NCBI GenBank assembly: GCA_900316075.1
Contig: ONBT01000018.1
Coordinates: 1 to 64,000, forward strand
Direction: 5' to 3'
Origin: an uncultured Lachnospiraceae bacterium
GTDB taxonomy: Bacteria; Bacillota; Clostridia; Lachnospirales; Lachnospiraceae
DNA: 64,000 nt
Shown here: piece by piece, positions 51,686-60,612 of the stretch
Layout: each line of letters opens with the position of its first letter
Position numbering within the stretch: position 1 is the first letter of the stretch
Notes under the pieces: model-generated
The model's input: the letters and a program-made list of their open reading frames with translations, nothing else
What the model was told of the DNA's origin: nothing
Databases searched by the model: none
Position numbers and translations under genes: made by a program

Positions 51686-52486
51686 TCACAGCACACCCCC
51701 CATGATATGGATGGCCAGCATGAAGCCGGCCGCCAGGGCAATGGCCCAGATGGTGGCCTCGATGAGACGCAGGGCCCCGGAAATCGTATTGCCCACCAGC
51801 ATCTCCCGGACGGCGTTTACCATAGTGACTCCGGGATTTAAAAGCATGATGTCCCCGATCATGATGAGGTCCTCATGGAAGCTCCCCGTCAGGCGGCAGA
51901 AGGCTCCGATGCAGGTCCCGGTAATCAGGGAAATGAAGAGGGTATAAATAATGCGGTTCGTGCTGTATTTCCCGGCCGTCTGCTGGACCAGAATGATCAG
52001 CAGGGAAAAGGCAGCCGCCAGCAGGCCGTCTGCCGCCGTTCCTCCGAAGAAGACGGAGAAGGCAAAGGCCCCGAGCAGGCAGCCCGCGATGTGGGGCAGG
52101 AGGCTTTCCTTCCGGTCCCGGATGGTGGCAAGCTCTTTCGTAAGCTCTTCCACGGACATGGGGCTTGCGCAGCAGCGGCGGGAGAGGTCATTCAGCCGGT
52201 CCAGGCGGTCGAAATCCATGTCGTCCCGGTCAAATACCCGCCGGGTCTGGGTCAGAACTTTCCCGTCCGGCAGTTGCATGGTGACGACGATGCTGTAGAT
52301 GATGCAGTAAACGTCCATGGTGGCCCCGTAGGCCGTTCCCAGGCGGGCCAGGGTGTCCTCAACTCTATTAATCTCGGCCCCGGACTGCAGCATCAGGTCG
52401 CCGACATCCAGAATCCGCTGCAATAGGAGGTCTTCCCGCCCGGCGGCATACGAAATATTTTTTTCTTCTGAGAGCGCTTCTCCCAT
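51686..52486 (-). CDS. ThrE-type threonine/serine exporter, large subunit (DUF1212)
   Basis: The 266-residue protein has a soluble N-terminal segment (LLQRILDVGDLMLQSGAEIN, RVEDTLARLGTAYG) followed by five helices ending with IAGCLLGAFAFSVFFGGTAA to LALAAGFMLAIHIMGGV. These are hallmarks of the ThrE N-terminal half. Together with the small subunit it should form a proton-driven exporter of threonine/serine-like amino acids. TGAGGAAGAT precedes ATG 52486. The further upstream frame overlaps a divergent gene and is rejected. Confidence 0.88.
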   Translation of the reverse strand: MGEALSEEKNISYAAGREDLLLQRILDVGDLMLQSGAEINRVEDTLARLGTAYGATMDVYCIIYSIVVTMQLPDGKVLTQTRRVFDRDDMDFDRLDRLNDLSRRCCASPMSVEELTKELATIRDRKESLLPHIAGCLLGAFAFSVFFGGTAADGLLAAAFSLLIILVQQTAGKYSTNRIIYTLFISLITGTCIGAFCRLTGSFHEDLIMIGDIMLLNPGVTMVNAVREMLVGNTISGALRLIEATIWAIALAAGFMLAIHIMGGVL

Positions 52487-52574
52487 ATCTTCCTCATTCA
52501 GGCAGTTCAATGTACAGGGCTCTTGCACCCGGCTAATAATATCATACAGGCGGGAAGAAAACTGCAAAAAAACA

Positions 52575-53465
52575 GTGAAGGGCGCCCTCCTCACCCTGAG
52601 CGGGGGCATCTGCTGGGGCCTGTCCGGCTCCATGGGCCAGTATCTCTTCGACCGCCAGGGCATGGATGCGCGCTGGCTGGTCCCGATCCGTCTCTTTCTG
52701 GCGGGCCTTATATTATTCATATACTGCTTCTTCAAATACCGGGACAAGCTTTTCGGCATCTGGAAGAGCCCCCGGGCCGCGGGCATGCTGCTCGTCTACG
52801 GGCTGGCCGGAGTTTCCATGAGCCAGTACACCTATTTCCGGACGATTCAGCTTTCGACGGCCGGTGTCGGGACCATTCTCCAGGATCTGTCCCCGGTCAT
52901 GATTCTCCTGGCCACCTGTGTCATGATGCGGCGGAAACCGCGTCTGATGGAACTTCTGAGCCTCGTCCTCGCCATCGTCGGCATCTTCCTGATCGTGACC
53001 CACGGGGACTTTCATTCCATGAGCGTTTCCCCTCACGCCCTCGCGACCGGCATCATCTGCGCCGTCTGCGTCACCGTCTACAACATGCTGACGACTCCTC
53101 TGGCCCAGGACTATCCGGTCCCGGTCATGCAGGCCTGGTCCTTCATGATGGGCGGCGTCCTGCTGGAATTCGTCTTCCGCTCCTGGAACATCCATTACGT
53201 GCCGGGCCCCATGGGCTTCGTCGGCATCGCCTTTGTCGTCCTGGTCGGGAATGTCATGGCCTTCACCCTCTACATCTCGGGCGTCCACTGTATCGGGCCC
53301 AACGCCGGCATCCTCTACGGGTTCTCCGAGCCCGTCACGGCCGCCATCATCTCGACGGCCCTCCTGGGCTCCGGCTTCGGCATCTGGGACGCCGTCGGTT
53401 TCGCCTGCATCTTCTTCATGCTGGTCCTGATCAGCGTATCGGGGAAGGAAAGCGGGTCGGAGTGA
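52575..53465 (+). CDS. EamA/DMT-family transporter
   Basis: This 296-residue ten-helix transporter has two EamA repeats, beginning VKGALLTLSGGICWGLSGSM, then GVSMSQYTYFRTIQLSTAGV, GTILQDLSPVMILLA and in repeat two VLVGNVMAFTLYISGVHCIG, PNAGILYGFSEPVTAAIIS. The proposed GTG start at 52575 has only a distant GGGAAGAAAA. The frame stays open upstream through the divergent thrE promoter region, so the exact start is uncertain. Substrate unknown. Confidence 0.87.
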   Translation: MKGALLTLSGGICWGLSGSMGQYLFDRQGMDARWLVPIRLFLAGLILFIYCFFKYRDKLFGIWKSPRAAGMLLVYGLAGVSMSQYTYFRTIQLSTAGVGTILQDLSPVMILLATCVMMRRKPRLMELLSLVLAIVGIFLIVTHGDFHSMSVSPHALATGIICAVCVTVYNMLTTPLAQDYPVPVMQAWSFMMGGVLLEFVFRSWNIHYVPGPMGFVGIAFVVLVGNVMAFTLYISGVHCIGPNAGILYGFSEPVTAAIISTALLGSGFGIWDAVGFACIFFMLVLISVSGKESGSE

Positions 53466-53527
53466 AGGCTGCTGGCTGCTGGCGCCGGGGAGGAAGCGCG
53501 AGCTGGAGTGAATGCTGCCGGTGCCGG

Positions 53528-53854
53528 GGAGAAGAATTTGCGGAAAGTGTGAAGAATTCTCCTTTTCACAGCTGAGTCGCAGAGCAGCGATTGCCGGAAG
53601 GGAGAAGATTCTTGTTAAAAAGCAGAAATTTCTCCTTTCGGCTCAGCTTCTGCCAGGCAGGAAAATGTCAGAAGGAGACGAATGGCGGGAAAACAAGAAA
53701 GATTCTCTTTTCGCTGCCGCCTGGAAAAGGAGGGAAACGGGTTGAAGGAGAAGAAACGTGGGAAAGCATGAAGATTTCTCCTTTTTCCTGTCATCGAGCC
53801 TCGTGTGGAGATGAAGGAAGGAGAAGAATGTGCGAAAAGCGCAGAATGTTCTCC
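53528..53854. repeat. 73-bp-period palindromic repeat array C
   Basis: Five 35-bp elements start at 53528, 53601, 53674, 53747 and 53820: four steps of exactly 73 bp. All read GGAGA(A/C)GA...TTCTCC (or TTCTCT). Element 2 (53601-53635) is the exact reverse complement of the array B core (AAATTTCTGCTTTTTAACAA with its ends). The others differ greatly inside. The 38-bp intervals begin TTTTC or TTTCG and end GAA/AAG but are otherwise unrelated to each other. No ORF is convincing. The array lies between convergent genes. Confidence 0.9.
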
Positions 53855-53893
53855 TACCATCGGACGATTGAGATTGCATTCAGAATATACGAG

Positions 53894-53938
53894 AATGGGA
53901 GCATCCTGCCGTATCCTTCAGCAGAATGCTCCCATTTT
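53894..53938. terminator. Terminator between array C and the CAP-protein gene
   Basis: AATGGGAGCAT pairs with ATGCTCCCATT around a 21-base loop, with a short TTTT on the + side. It probably ends the minus-strand CAP-protein transcript as well as plus-strand read-through. Confidence 0.65.
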
Positions 53939-53959
53939 CAATCCCGGTAAAGATTGCTC

Positions 53960-55528
53960 TCAGTTCTTCGTCCCGTACCAGGCAACGCCTTCGAGGCGCC
54001 AGCCCTGGGTGCCCAGCCAGTTGTGCTCGGCCAGGGAAGTCGTGTAGTTGTGCAGGCCCGAGTTGGGGTTGTACTCCCGGTAGACGGGGACGCCGTGGGA
54101 AGTGTCCGAGTAGAAGGATGTTCCTTCCTTCTTCCAGCCGGCTTTTACCAGCATGTTGATTTCCGTCTGGTTGGCAGAATAATGGTGCAGGCCGGAATTG
54201 GGATTGTAGAGGCGGTAGATGACTTCCAAAGAAGTGATTGGAGCGGACCAGGCTGCGGCCTTTTCGGATTCGTTCTTCCAGCCGGCATTTACGGTGTTTT
54301 GGGCTTCAGCGTAAGTCGTCGTATAGAAGTGCTCGCCCGAATTTCTGTTGTAGAGGCGGTATACAGCCAGGCTGCCTTTGGCAGCCGTCAACTGAGGAAT
54401 TGTCTTGGACTGGTTTGTATTATTCTGGCTGTTATTATTCTGATTCGAATTGCTGTTGTCGGAACTGCCCTCGTCAGTAGAAGTATCCGTGCTGTGGTTC
54501 TTGATATATTCCTCTGTGGCGAAGAGGTGGACGTCGTACTGAATCGTGCCCCGGCTGGTTCCTGTGATGGTGACTTCAAAGTCCTCGGAGTTTCCGCTGT
54601 AGGTCATGCCGACGGGACGGAAGATGATGGCCCCCTGAAGACCGTAATTGGTATTGTTGATCCAGAAATCCGAGGGTGAGGCAGATTTGCTGAAGTTCCA
54701 GGTCTTGCCGGTTTTCTTGTTGACCAGCTTGACGGCAACTGAACTTTCGTTTTCCGCCTCGCCGGTGCTGAAGGACCAGGCGGTATTGTGATATTCGTTT
54801 TCCGTCAGATAGTCGTAGGGGGTATTGTAGCCGGGCCACATGGAATCGGTGGAAGTGGGCTCATAAGTTCCGTCAAAGGCATACATAGCCGTGTAGTAGC
54901 CTGCATCTCCGAAGGCTGTCTTTTTCATAGTGGGATTCAGGCACCAGCGGCGGTGGCCGACCCGGTTGATGTTTGAACTGTCGCTGTCGTCCATGTAGCC
55001 GATAAATACGGAACCGGCTGTCGTGTATCCTGAGCCCAGATTGCAACTTCCGGCGCCCTTCTTGCAGATGGCATACAGGTCATCACTCATATCGGAAGGC
55101 TGTGACGGAGAGTGGGAGAGGCGGCCATTGGCGGCGGAAATCAGTGCCGCCCCCTGGGCCAGGTCCTCATATTCCGAGCTCCATGTGACATCGGCATCGA
55201 GGCCGGCAATATAGCGCATCTGATTCAGGGCATTCAAGGCATCTGTCTTTGCTGCATCGGAAAGGGCTCCCAGGTTGTAAGGCGCTTTGTAAGAGGGCTT
55301 GCTTGAATAGTAGGCCGGGTAGGTCGATTCGCTGAGGTCGGAAATGGGATGGGCCGCCATAAAGGCCTTGACTTCAGCCTCCGACCGGTAGACAACCCGG
55401 GGTGCAGAACCTTCAGCCGCCTGAGCCCGACCTGCAGTCAGTGGGCTTACAGAAACGACCGCCGTCAGCACCATCGCTGCGGCCAGAGCGATGGCGGAAA
55501 ACTTTGTGATATGTTTCTTATTTTTCAT
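53960..55528 (-). CDS. Secreted CAP-domain protein with DUF5648 repeats
   Basis: The 522-residue exported protein has a signal peptide (about 1-38, KFSAIALAAAMVLTAVVSVS...AQA) and a CAP/SCP-like domain (about 95-230, including LNALNQMRYIAGLDADV, GRLSHSPSQPSDMSDDLY and NRVGHRRWCLNP). A middle domain and a Ser/Asn/Gln linker (SDNSNSNQNNNSQNN) follow, then three DUF5648-like repeats of about 45 residues (VYRLYNRNSGEHFYTT, IYRLYNPNSGLHHYS, VYREYNPNSGLHNYTT). The repeats probably bind the cell surface or a ligand. The start at 55528 follows GGGAGGATATTAGTC. Confidence 0.9.
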   Translation of the reverse strand: MKNKKHITKFSAIALAAAMVLTAVVSVSPLTAGRAQAAEGSAPRVVYRSEAEVKAFMAAHPISDLSESTYPAYYSSKPSYKAPYNLGALSDAAKTDALNALNQMRYIAGLDADVTWSSEYEDLAQGAALISAANGRLSHSPSQPSDMSDDLYAICKKGAGSCNLGSGYTTAGSVFIGYMDDSDSSNINRVGHRRWCLNPTMKKTAFGDAGYYTAMYAFDGTYEPTSTDSMWPGYNTPYDYLTENEYHNTAWSFSTGEAENESSVAVKLVNKKTGKTWNFSKSASPSDFWINNTNYGLQGAIIFRPVGMTYSGNSEDFEVTITGTSRGTIQYDVHLFATEEYIKNHSTDTSTDEGSSDNSNSNQNNNSQNNTNQSKTIPQLTAAKGSLAVYRLYNRNSGEHFYTTTYAEAQNTVNAGWKNESEKAAAWSAPITSLEVIYRLYNPNSGLHHYSANQTEINMLVKAGWKKEGTSFYSDTSHGVPVYREYNPNSGLHNYTTSLAEHNWLGTQGWRLEGVAWYGTKN

Positions 55529-55623
55529 GACTAATATCCTCCCATAACTTAGGAAAATGAATTTTTTGACACCAGATGGAATTATAAGAAAATTGTCCGG
55601 AGACGTCAATACGCTAAGACAGG

Positions 55624-55809
55624 ATGCGGGACTGTCTCATCTTGCTCTCTTTAATAGAGAAAAAGAGACTGGAGGAGATTAAGGCAAAACTGGCGGGCTG
55701 CGAGCTCACGGTGAAGAGGGCAGAAATTTCGCACAAGGAGGGGGTTAAGGGTATAATGAAATTGCATTATGGGAAAGCTGCATCTATGTTTTGGAGGCTT
55801 ATTCTATAG
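55624..55809 (+). CDS. Doubtful small ORF (61 codons)
   Basis: The frame reads MRDCLILLSLIEKKRLEEIK then AKLAGCELTVKRAEISHKEG and on to LIL before a stop. The central Lys/Glu helix looks protein-like, but there is no ribosome site and no recognised family. A TATAAT (55754-55759) lies inside it. It may be another gene fragment or chance. The rest of the gap 55529-55988 holds only the promoter of the next gene. Confidence 0.25.
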   Translation: MRDCLILLSLIEKKRLEEIKAKLAGCELTVKRAEISHKEGVKGIMKLHYGKAASMFWRLIL

Positions 55810-55915
55810 CCTCGGCCAATCTAAATCTAAATTTTAGACTAGCCATACATTCGTGAAACATACTTTAATGAAATGTGATTCATGAAAACGGCAGTATCAA
55901 TAGTATTGTGGTGGC

Positions 55916-55944
55916 TTGAAGAAATACACTGCAGTGGCTATAAT
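55916..55944 (+). promoter_or_regulatory. Promoter of the second DUF4143 ATPase gene
   Basis: TTGAAG (55916-55921), 17-bp spacer and TATAAT (55939-55944), 45 bases before the start. It is the best-matching vegetative promoter in this part of the window. Confidence 0.78.
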
Positions 55945-55988
55945 AAATTCGGATTTTAGATTAGACGAGACAAGACAAGGGGAACCGT

Positions 55989-57221
55989 ATGTCTTATATC
56001 GAACGTGCAATAACATCTACCCTGAAAAAACGAGTGTCCACCAGCAAGTGCCTGCTTTTGTCCGGTGCAAGGCAGGTCGGGAAATCTACTTTGATTAAGC
56101 ATGTATTTTCGGACTACAACCGGGCAAACTTTGATGACCGGCTGACCCGCTTACAGGTGCATGAAGATCCGACTCTTTTTCTGATGAACAATCCCCGCCC
56201 GCTATTCATTGATGAAGTGCAGAAGGAAGACAGTGTTCTGGAAATCATCAAGCAGGAGGTGGATGATTCAGACAAGCGCGGGCAGTTCATTCTATCCGGT
56301 TCGCAGAGCCTGGCCCTTCGGAAGGGGATGAGTGAGTCGCTGGCCGGGCGGGTGTCCGTGGTTGAACTGGCGGGACTTTCCCTGAGGGAAATCTATGGCG
56401 TCGGCTTCAATCGGCATTTTGTGCCGACTGAAAAATATCTGGCGGCACGGGAAAAGAAAATCTCGCAGTATCCGGATCTTTGGAATATTATTCATAAAGG
56501 ATCCTATCCAGAACTGTACGACGTGGATCGGGACTGGCAGGACTTCTATTCCTCCTACGTCACTACCTATCTGGAGCGCGATATAAATGAACTGATTGAT
56601 ACGGACAGCTTGACCTTTACGAAGTTCCTGACGGCAGTAGCCGCACGGACCGGGGAACTGCTGAACTACGCCAATATTGCCAGTGATGTGGGGGTGAGCG
56701 AACCCACGATCAAGAAATGGATCTCCATTCTGGAGAGGACCGGAATCGTGTATATCCTGCAGCCCTACAGTTCCGGCGCCTTAAACCGGGCGATAAAGAC
56801 GCCGAAGCTCTATTTCCGGGATACCGGCCTGGCCTGCTGCCTGACACGGTGGATTTCAGCCGACGCCCTGAAAAATTCGGCAGTTGCCGGCAACATGTTT
56901 GAGACCTTTGTCGTGTCGGAAATCCTGAAGTCCTACACGAATGAAGGAATGGATTACCGTTTCAACATTTTCTACTATCGCGGCAAGGACAAGAATCCGC
57001 AGGGCGAGAATGAAATCGATCTCATCATCGAAGAAGACGGAATTCTCTATCCTGTCGAAATTAAGCTTTCCGCAAATCCCAGGGCCGAGATGGCGGCAGC
57101 AAATCCAATCCTCGACAAGATTCCGGAACGGAAGCGGGGAACGGGCATCATCCTCTGCCGGGTGGAGAAGAAAGTGTATCTGCGGGAAAATGTGTTGGCG
57201 CTGCCGATAGAATATATATAG
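55989..57221 (+). CDS. AAA ATPase with DUF4143 domain, copy 2
   Basis: The 410-residue protein has Walker A LLSGARQVGKSTLIKHV (about 23-39), Walker B RPLFIDEVQKEDSV and sensor QFILSGSQSLALRKGMSESLAGRV. It has a winged-helix-like segment ANIASDVGVSEPTIKKWISI and a C-terminal PD-(D/E)XK-like site NEIDLIIEEDGILYPVEIKL. It belongs to the DUF4143 group but is only distantly similar to the protein at 18029, so the two were acquired separately rather than duplicated here. CAAGGGGAACCGT precedes the ATG. Function unknown. Confidence 0.88.
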   Translation: MSYIERAITSTLKKRVSTSKCLLLSGARQVGKSTLIKHVFSDYNRANFDDRLTRLQVHEDPTLFLMNNPRPLFIDEVQKEDSVLEIIKQEVDDSDKRGQFILSGSQSLALRKGMSESLAGRVSVVELAGLSLREIYGVGFNRHFVPTEKYLAAREKKISQYPDLWNIIHKGSYPELYDVDRDWQDFYSSYVTTYLERDINELIDTDSLTFTKFLTAVAARTGELLNYANIASDVGVSEPTIKKWISILERTGIVYILQPYSSGALNRAIKTPKLYFRDTGLACCLTRWISADALKNSAVAGNMFETFVVSEILKSYTNEGMDYRFNIFYYRGKDKNPQGENEIDLIIEEDGILYPVEIKLSANPRAEMAAANPILDKIPERKRGTGIILCRVEKKVYLRENVLALPIEYI

Positions 57222-57341
57222 TGGAGTATACAACTGTTGCCGCTAATATGCGAAGTACGCAAAAAAACATTTCTTGTGGTGCCAGTTTTTGTCGGTTATT
57301 GAAAAGAATATTGAGAGCCGGCAAACAGGAGGAAAAGACAA

Positions 57342-58127
57342 ATGGCAGTGAAAAATGTTATTTTCGATCTGGACGGAACCCTGCTCTACACCCTGCAGGA
57401 CCTCTGCAATGCGGTGAACTTCGTGCTGGGAAAGTACGGGGAGCCGGAGCGGAGTCTCTCTGAAGTCCGCAGTTTCGTCGGAAACGGGGTCCACAAGCTC
57501 ATGGAGCGGTCGGTTCCGGCGGGAACTTCGGCGGAGAGCATTGAACAGCAGTATCAGGATTTCAAGCCCTTTTACGAAGCGCATTCCAAGGACACGACGA
57601 AGCCTTTTGACGGCATTCCTGAGCTTCTTGCGGAGCTCCATCGGCGGGGAATCGGCGTCGGCGTTGTGACAAACAAGTTCCAGGGGGCGGCGGAGCCCCT
57701 GATGGAGGACTATTTCGGTGACCTCATCAATGTCACGGTAGGCTCCTCGGAGAGGCTGCCCCACAAGCCTGCGTCTCCCATGGTGTACAAGGCCATTCAT
57801 CTTCTGGTTGCACGGGATGCTGCACAGGGAAGAGGAGCGGATGCCCTGGCTGCCAGAGGCAGGGCAGCGGCTGACAGTGATGGAAGGACAACTGCTGCTG
57901 ACATGACGGGAAAAGACGAGGCAGCACTTATTGCGGAGCCCTCGCCGGAGCTGAAGGCCGGTTTCCTTTATGTCGGGGATTCCACTGTGGATGCTGAGAC
58001 GGCGGAGAATGCGGGTCTTTCCTATCTCCTCTGTGATTGGGGATATAATGACAGAGACGTTTTGGAACAGCAGCACGCAGTGGCTGTTGTTAGCTCCCCT
58101 GAACAGATATTAGATTATTTGAACTGA
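57342..58127 (+). CDS. HAD-family phosphatase (phosphoglycolate-phosphatase type) with insertion
   Basis: The 261-residue protein has motif I FDLDGTLLYT (D9 nucleophile, D11), cap-domain VRSFVGNGVHKLMERSVP, motif II VVTNKFQ, the lysine motif HKPASP and motif IV YVGDSTVDAETAENAG. Between the lysine motif and motif IV lies an extra hydrophilic stretch of about 50 residues (DAAQGRGADALAARGRAAAD to DEAALIAEPS) not found in ordinary Gph-like enzymes. It probably dephosphorylates a small metabolite. ACAGGAGGAAAAGACAA precedes the ATG. The next gene starts three bases after its stop. Confidence 0.87.
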   Translation: MAVKNVIFDLDGTLLYTLQDLCNAVNFVLGKYGEPERSLSEVRSFVGNGVHKLMERSVPAGTSAESIEQQYQDFKPFYEAHSKDTTKPFDGIPELLAELHRRGIGVGVVTNKFQGAAEPLMEDYFGDLINVTVGSSERLPHKPASPMVYKAIHLLVARDAAQGRGADALAARGRAAADSDGRTTAADMTGKDEAALIAEPSPELKAGFLYVGDSTVDAETAENAGLSYLLCDWGYNDRDVLEQQHAVAVVSSPEQILDYLN

Positions 58128-58130
58128 AGT

Positions 58131-59180
58131 ATGGCCGAAAAGAAATACCACAATTCATCCATCGACACCATGCGGGCCTTTGGGGCCCTGGCCATTGTCA
58201 TGCTGCACGTGAACGCGTGCTGGCGGCTGAACCTCAACGGGGTGGAGGCCTACTACGGGATGAGGACAGGCCGAGCCTTGTGCGAGGCCGGCCTCATGCT
58301 TATTGGCTCCCGCTGGGCAGTGCCGGTCTTTTTCATGATCACGGGCTTCCTCCTGCTGGATCCGGCAAAGGATATCCCCCTGAAAAAGAACCTTCATTAT
58401 ATAGAAAGAATGCTGCTGGTCCTTCTGATCTTCGGTTATCCCATGTGTCTGGCGGAGAGGGTTTTCCACGAGGGGGTGACCGGAGGTGCCTTCGCCTGGG
58501 CCTTCGGGGACCTGGTGACCGGCAATTGCTGGGGTCATATGTGGTACCTTTATTCCCTGGTCGGCATCTACCTTCTGCTGCCCCTCCTGCGGCGCTTTAC
58601 GGCGACGGCCACTGAGGCCGAGGAACTGTGGGTCCTGGCAGTCGGCGCCCTCTGCATCTCTGCGGCGGCAGCCTGCGCGAAGCTGGGCTTTGCCCTGACG
58701 GACTTCGGCATTTCAAATACTCTGGTAGGCCCATTCTACGCCCTTCTCGGCCATTTTCTCGGCCGCTCCGACTGGACAGGGCGTATCCCAAAACTCCTTC
58801 TTTACATTCTCCTCGCCCTTTCCATTGCGGTCACCGGAGCTTTCGAGGCTCTTGGCTTTGCCCGCCGGGACGAGTACGACGGCCCCTGCATGCCCTGGAT
58901 TCTGGTCTTTTCCGCCTGTCTTTTCTTATTACTAATGCAGAGCCCCTCGGCAGAACGGACCGGTCATCATCCTCTCATCCGTTTCCTGTCAAAACATTCA
59001 TTCTGTATCTACCTATTGCATCCGGTGATGTTGAATTTCCTTACGAAATATCTTAAAATCTTTCCGGATATTCTGCCGGCAGTCGTCGGGGAGCTTGCCT
59101 TCTTCGGGGCGGCCCTGGGCTTTGCCATCGCCTGCTCACTCGTACTGCACTGCATCCCCGGCCTGAAGAAACTGCTGTAG
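58131..59180 (+). CDS. Acyltransferase-3 family membrane protein
   Basis: The 349-residue protein has about ten helices. The N-terminal SIDTMRAFGALAIVMLHVNA carries the conserved His of integral-membrane O-acyltransferases. WAVPVFFMITGFLLLDP and GHMWYLYSLVGIYLLLPLLR continue the family pattern, and the end (SFCIYLLHPVMLNFLTKY) also matches. It probably acetylates or acylates a surface glycan or peptidoglycan. It is translated directly after the HAD gene. Confidence 0.9.
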   Translation: MAEKKYHNSSIDTMRAFGALAIVMLHVNACWRLNLNGVEAYYGMRTGRALCEAGLMLIGSRWAVPVFFMITGFLLLDPAKDIPLKKNLHYIERMLLVLLIFGYPMCLAERVFHEGVTGGAFAWAFGDLVTGNCWGHMWYLYSLVGIYLLLPLLRRFTATATEAEELWVLAVGALCISAAAACAKLGFALTDFGISNTLVGPFYALLGHFLGRSDWTGRIPKLLLYILLALSIAVTGAFEALGFARRDEYDGPCMPWILVFSACLFLLLMQSPSAERTGHHPLIRFLSKHSFCIYLLHPVMLNFLTKYLKIFPDILPAVVGELAFFGAALGFAIACSLVLHCIPGLKKLL

Positions 59181-59433
59181 AGTGTCTGCAGGAGTTGCTT
59201 CTACGAGAACATGCGTCTAATGAGTTGGCAATGCCGCTCGAGCGGCAGGGTATATTTCGGGCTCTTCCCGCTGAGCAGGTTCCTTGCGGAGAGAACTGCG
59301 TTGGCGGTTTACATTAGTCATATAGGAAAGAAAGGAGCGTGAGTATATGGAAGCGGACAGTCACGGTCGATTGTGCACGAAAACCAGTGATAGCGCAGTC
59401 TCATGCACTCACTCTCCTGTGGTATTGTGTCTG

Positions 59434-59476
59434 GCGAATTGCAGATAGTACGCATTGCGTATGCCCTGCAATTTGC
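59434..59476. other. Nested palindrome upstream of corA
   Basis: GCgAATTGCAG (59434-59444) pairs with CTGCAATTtGC (59466-59476) and encloses ACGCATTGCGT (59450-59460). There is no T-run, so it is not a terminator. It lies 60-100 bases before the corA start in a 357-base gap (59181-59537) that otherwise shows no gene, and may be a leader hairpin or a small palindromic insertion. Confidence 0.5.
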
Positions 59477-59537
59477 CCGATGGACTTCTCCGGTGGGTGT
59501 CTGCGTCCGACTTGTGCGGGAAAACGGAGGCATTTTT

Positions 59538-60470
59538 ATGCTGGATTTTTTCATGACAAATGATACGCTGATCCGGCGTATCGACGAGCCAGAAGAGGGC
59601 TGCTGGATTCGCCTGACGGACCCGACCCAGGCGGAAACCGAATACATTGCTGACCGCTTCGAGATGGACATCGCCGATGTCAGGGCCGCTCTCGATGATG
59701 AGGAGAGTTCCCGAATCAGTCTCGAAGACAATTATACTCTGATTCTTGTCGACATCCCTTCCGCCGAGGTCCGCAACAAGCGGCGCGGATACACGACCAT
59801 TCCTCTCGGCATCCTCCTGAAGGAAGGCTATATCATAACGGTCTGCTCGGAAGAGACCACCGTTCTGACCCCTTTTGTGGACCGCCATGTCCGAACCTTT
59901 TCCACGAAGAAGCAGATGCGCTTCACCTACCAGATTCTCTACAACGTATGCATGCGCTACCAGGCCCTGCTTCGCGCCATCGACAAGAAAAGGACGGAAC
60001 TGGAGGAAGGCATCGGAGAAGGCATGAAGGACAGTGACCTTGTGGACCTGCACGAGTTGGAATCCAACCTCGTATACTTCGCCACGTCCCTGCGGGCGAA
60101 CGGGGTGGTGCTGGACCGGCTGACCCGTTACGGGCGCCTGCGGCGGTATGAAGAGGACGACGAGCTCCTCGAAGACGTCATCATCGAAAACAAGCAGGCG
60201 ATTGAGATGACCAGTATTTACCGGGATATCATCAACGGGACCCGGGAGCTCATGAGCTCCGTCATCAGCAACCGTCTGAATGAAGTCATGAAGGTCCTGA
60301 CAAGTATCACGATTGTCATGAGCATCCCGACCATCATCGGCGGCCTCTGGGGAATGAACGTACCGGTTCCCCTGGCCCACGCCCCATTCGCATTTGCAAT
60401 CATCTGTCTGGTCACCCTCGGCATTTGTCTGGTTACATTGCTGCTGCTTCGGAAGCGGAAGATGATGTGA
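59538..60470 (+). CDS. corA: CorA-family magnesium transporter
   Basis: The 310-residue protein has a large cytoplasmic N-terminal domain, a long stalk helix (about 140-240) and two C-terminal membrane helices. The selectivity signature GMN lies in IGGLWGMNVPVPLA between them. SITIVMSIPTIIGGLWGMNV and ICLVTLGICLVTLLLLRKRK are the two helices. It imports Mg2+ or related divalent ions as a pentamer. CGGAGGCATTTTT fixes ATG 59538; the open frame upstream runs through a palindrome and is rejected. Confidence 0.92.
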   Translation: MLDFFMTNDTLIRRIDEPEEGCWIRLTDPTQAETEYIADRFEMDIADVRAALDDEESSRISLEDNYTLILVDIPSAEVRNKRRGYTTIPLGILLKEGYIITVCSEETTVLTPFVDRHVRTFSTKKQMRFTYQILYNVCMRYQALLRAIDKKRTELEEGIGEGMKDSDLVDLHELESNLVYFATSLRANGVVLDRLTRYGRLRRYEEDDELLEDVIIENKQAIEMTSIYRDIINGTRELMSSVISNRLNEVMKVLTSITIVMSIPTIIGGLWGMNVPVPLAHAPFAFAIICLVTLGICLVTLLLLRKRKMM

Positions 60471-60473
60471 TTT

Positions 60474-60516
60474 GTCACGATTCGTGCGTTTGAATATAAG
60501 GCGCGCGAATCGTGAC
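60474..60516. other. 15-bp-stem inverted repeat after corA
   Basis: GTCACGATTCGTGCG pairs with CGCGCGAATCGTGAC (one G-T pair) around a 13-base loop, starting three bases after the corA stop. Neither strand has a T-run. It could be an mRNA-stabilising hairpin or a protein-binding site. A second imperfect hairpin lies at about 60565-60594. Confidence 0.6.
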
Positions 60517-60612
60517 GGCCTGCGGATATGCGTGATTGCGGGCTTTATGCTTTGTAAATCGTGCCGACGCTCCGGATTTTCCGGGGCGCCGACTTGGTTT
60601 TGAGGTGGAAAT

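Noticed and set aside
53512..54047. Several overlapping ORFs across array C
   Set aside because: Their codons are made of the 73-bp repeats (not a multiple of three), so the translations do not repeat and look random.
59339..59563. Small ORF and N-terminal extension of corA
   Set aside because: These frames cross the nested palindrome and lack ribosome sites; the CorA start at 59538 has a clear one.
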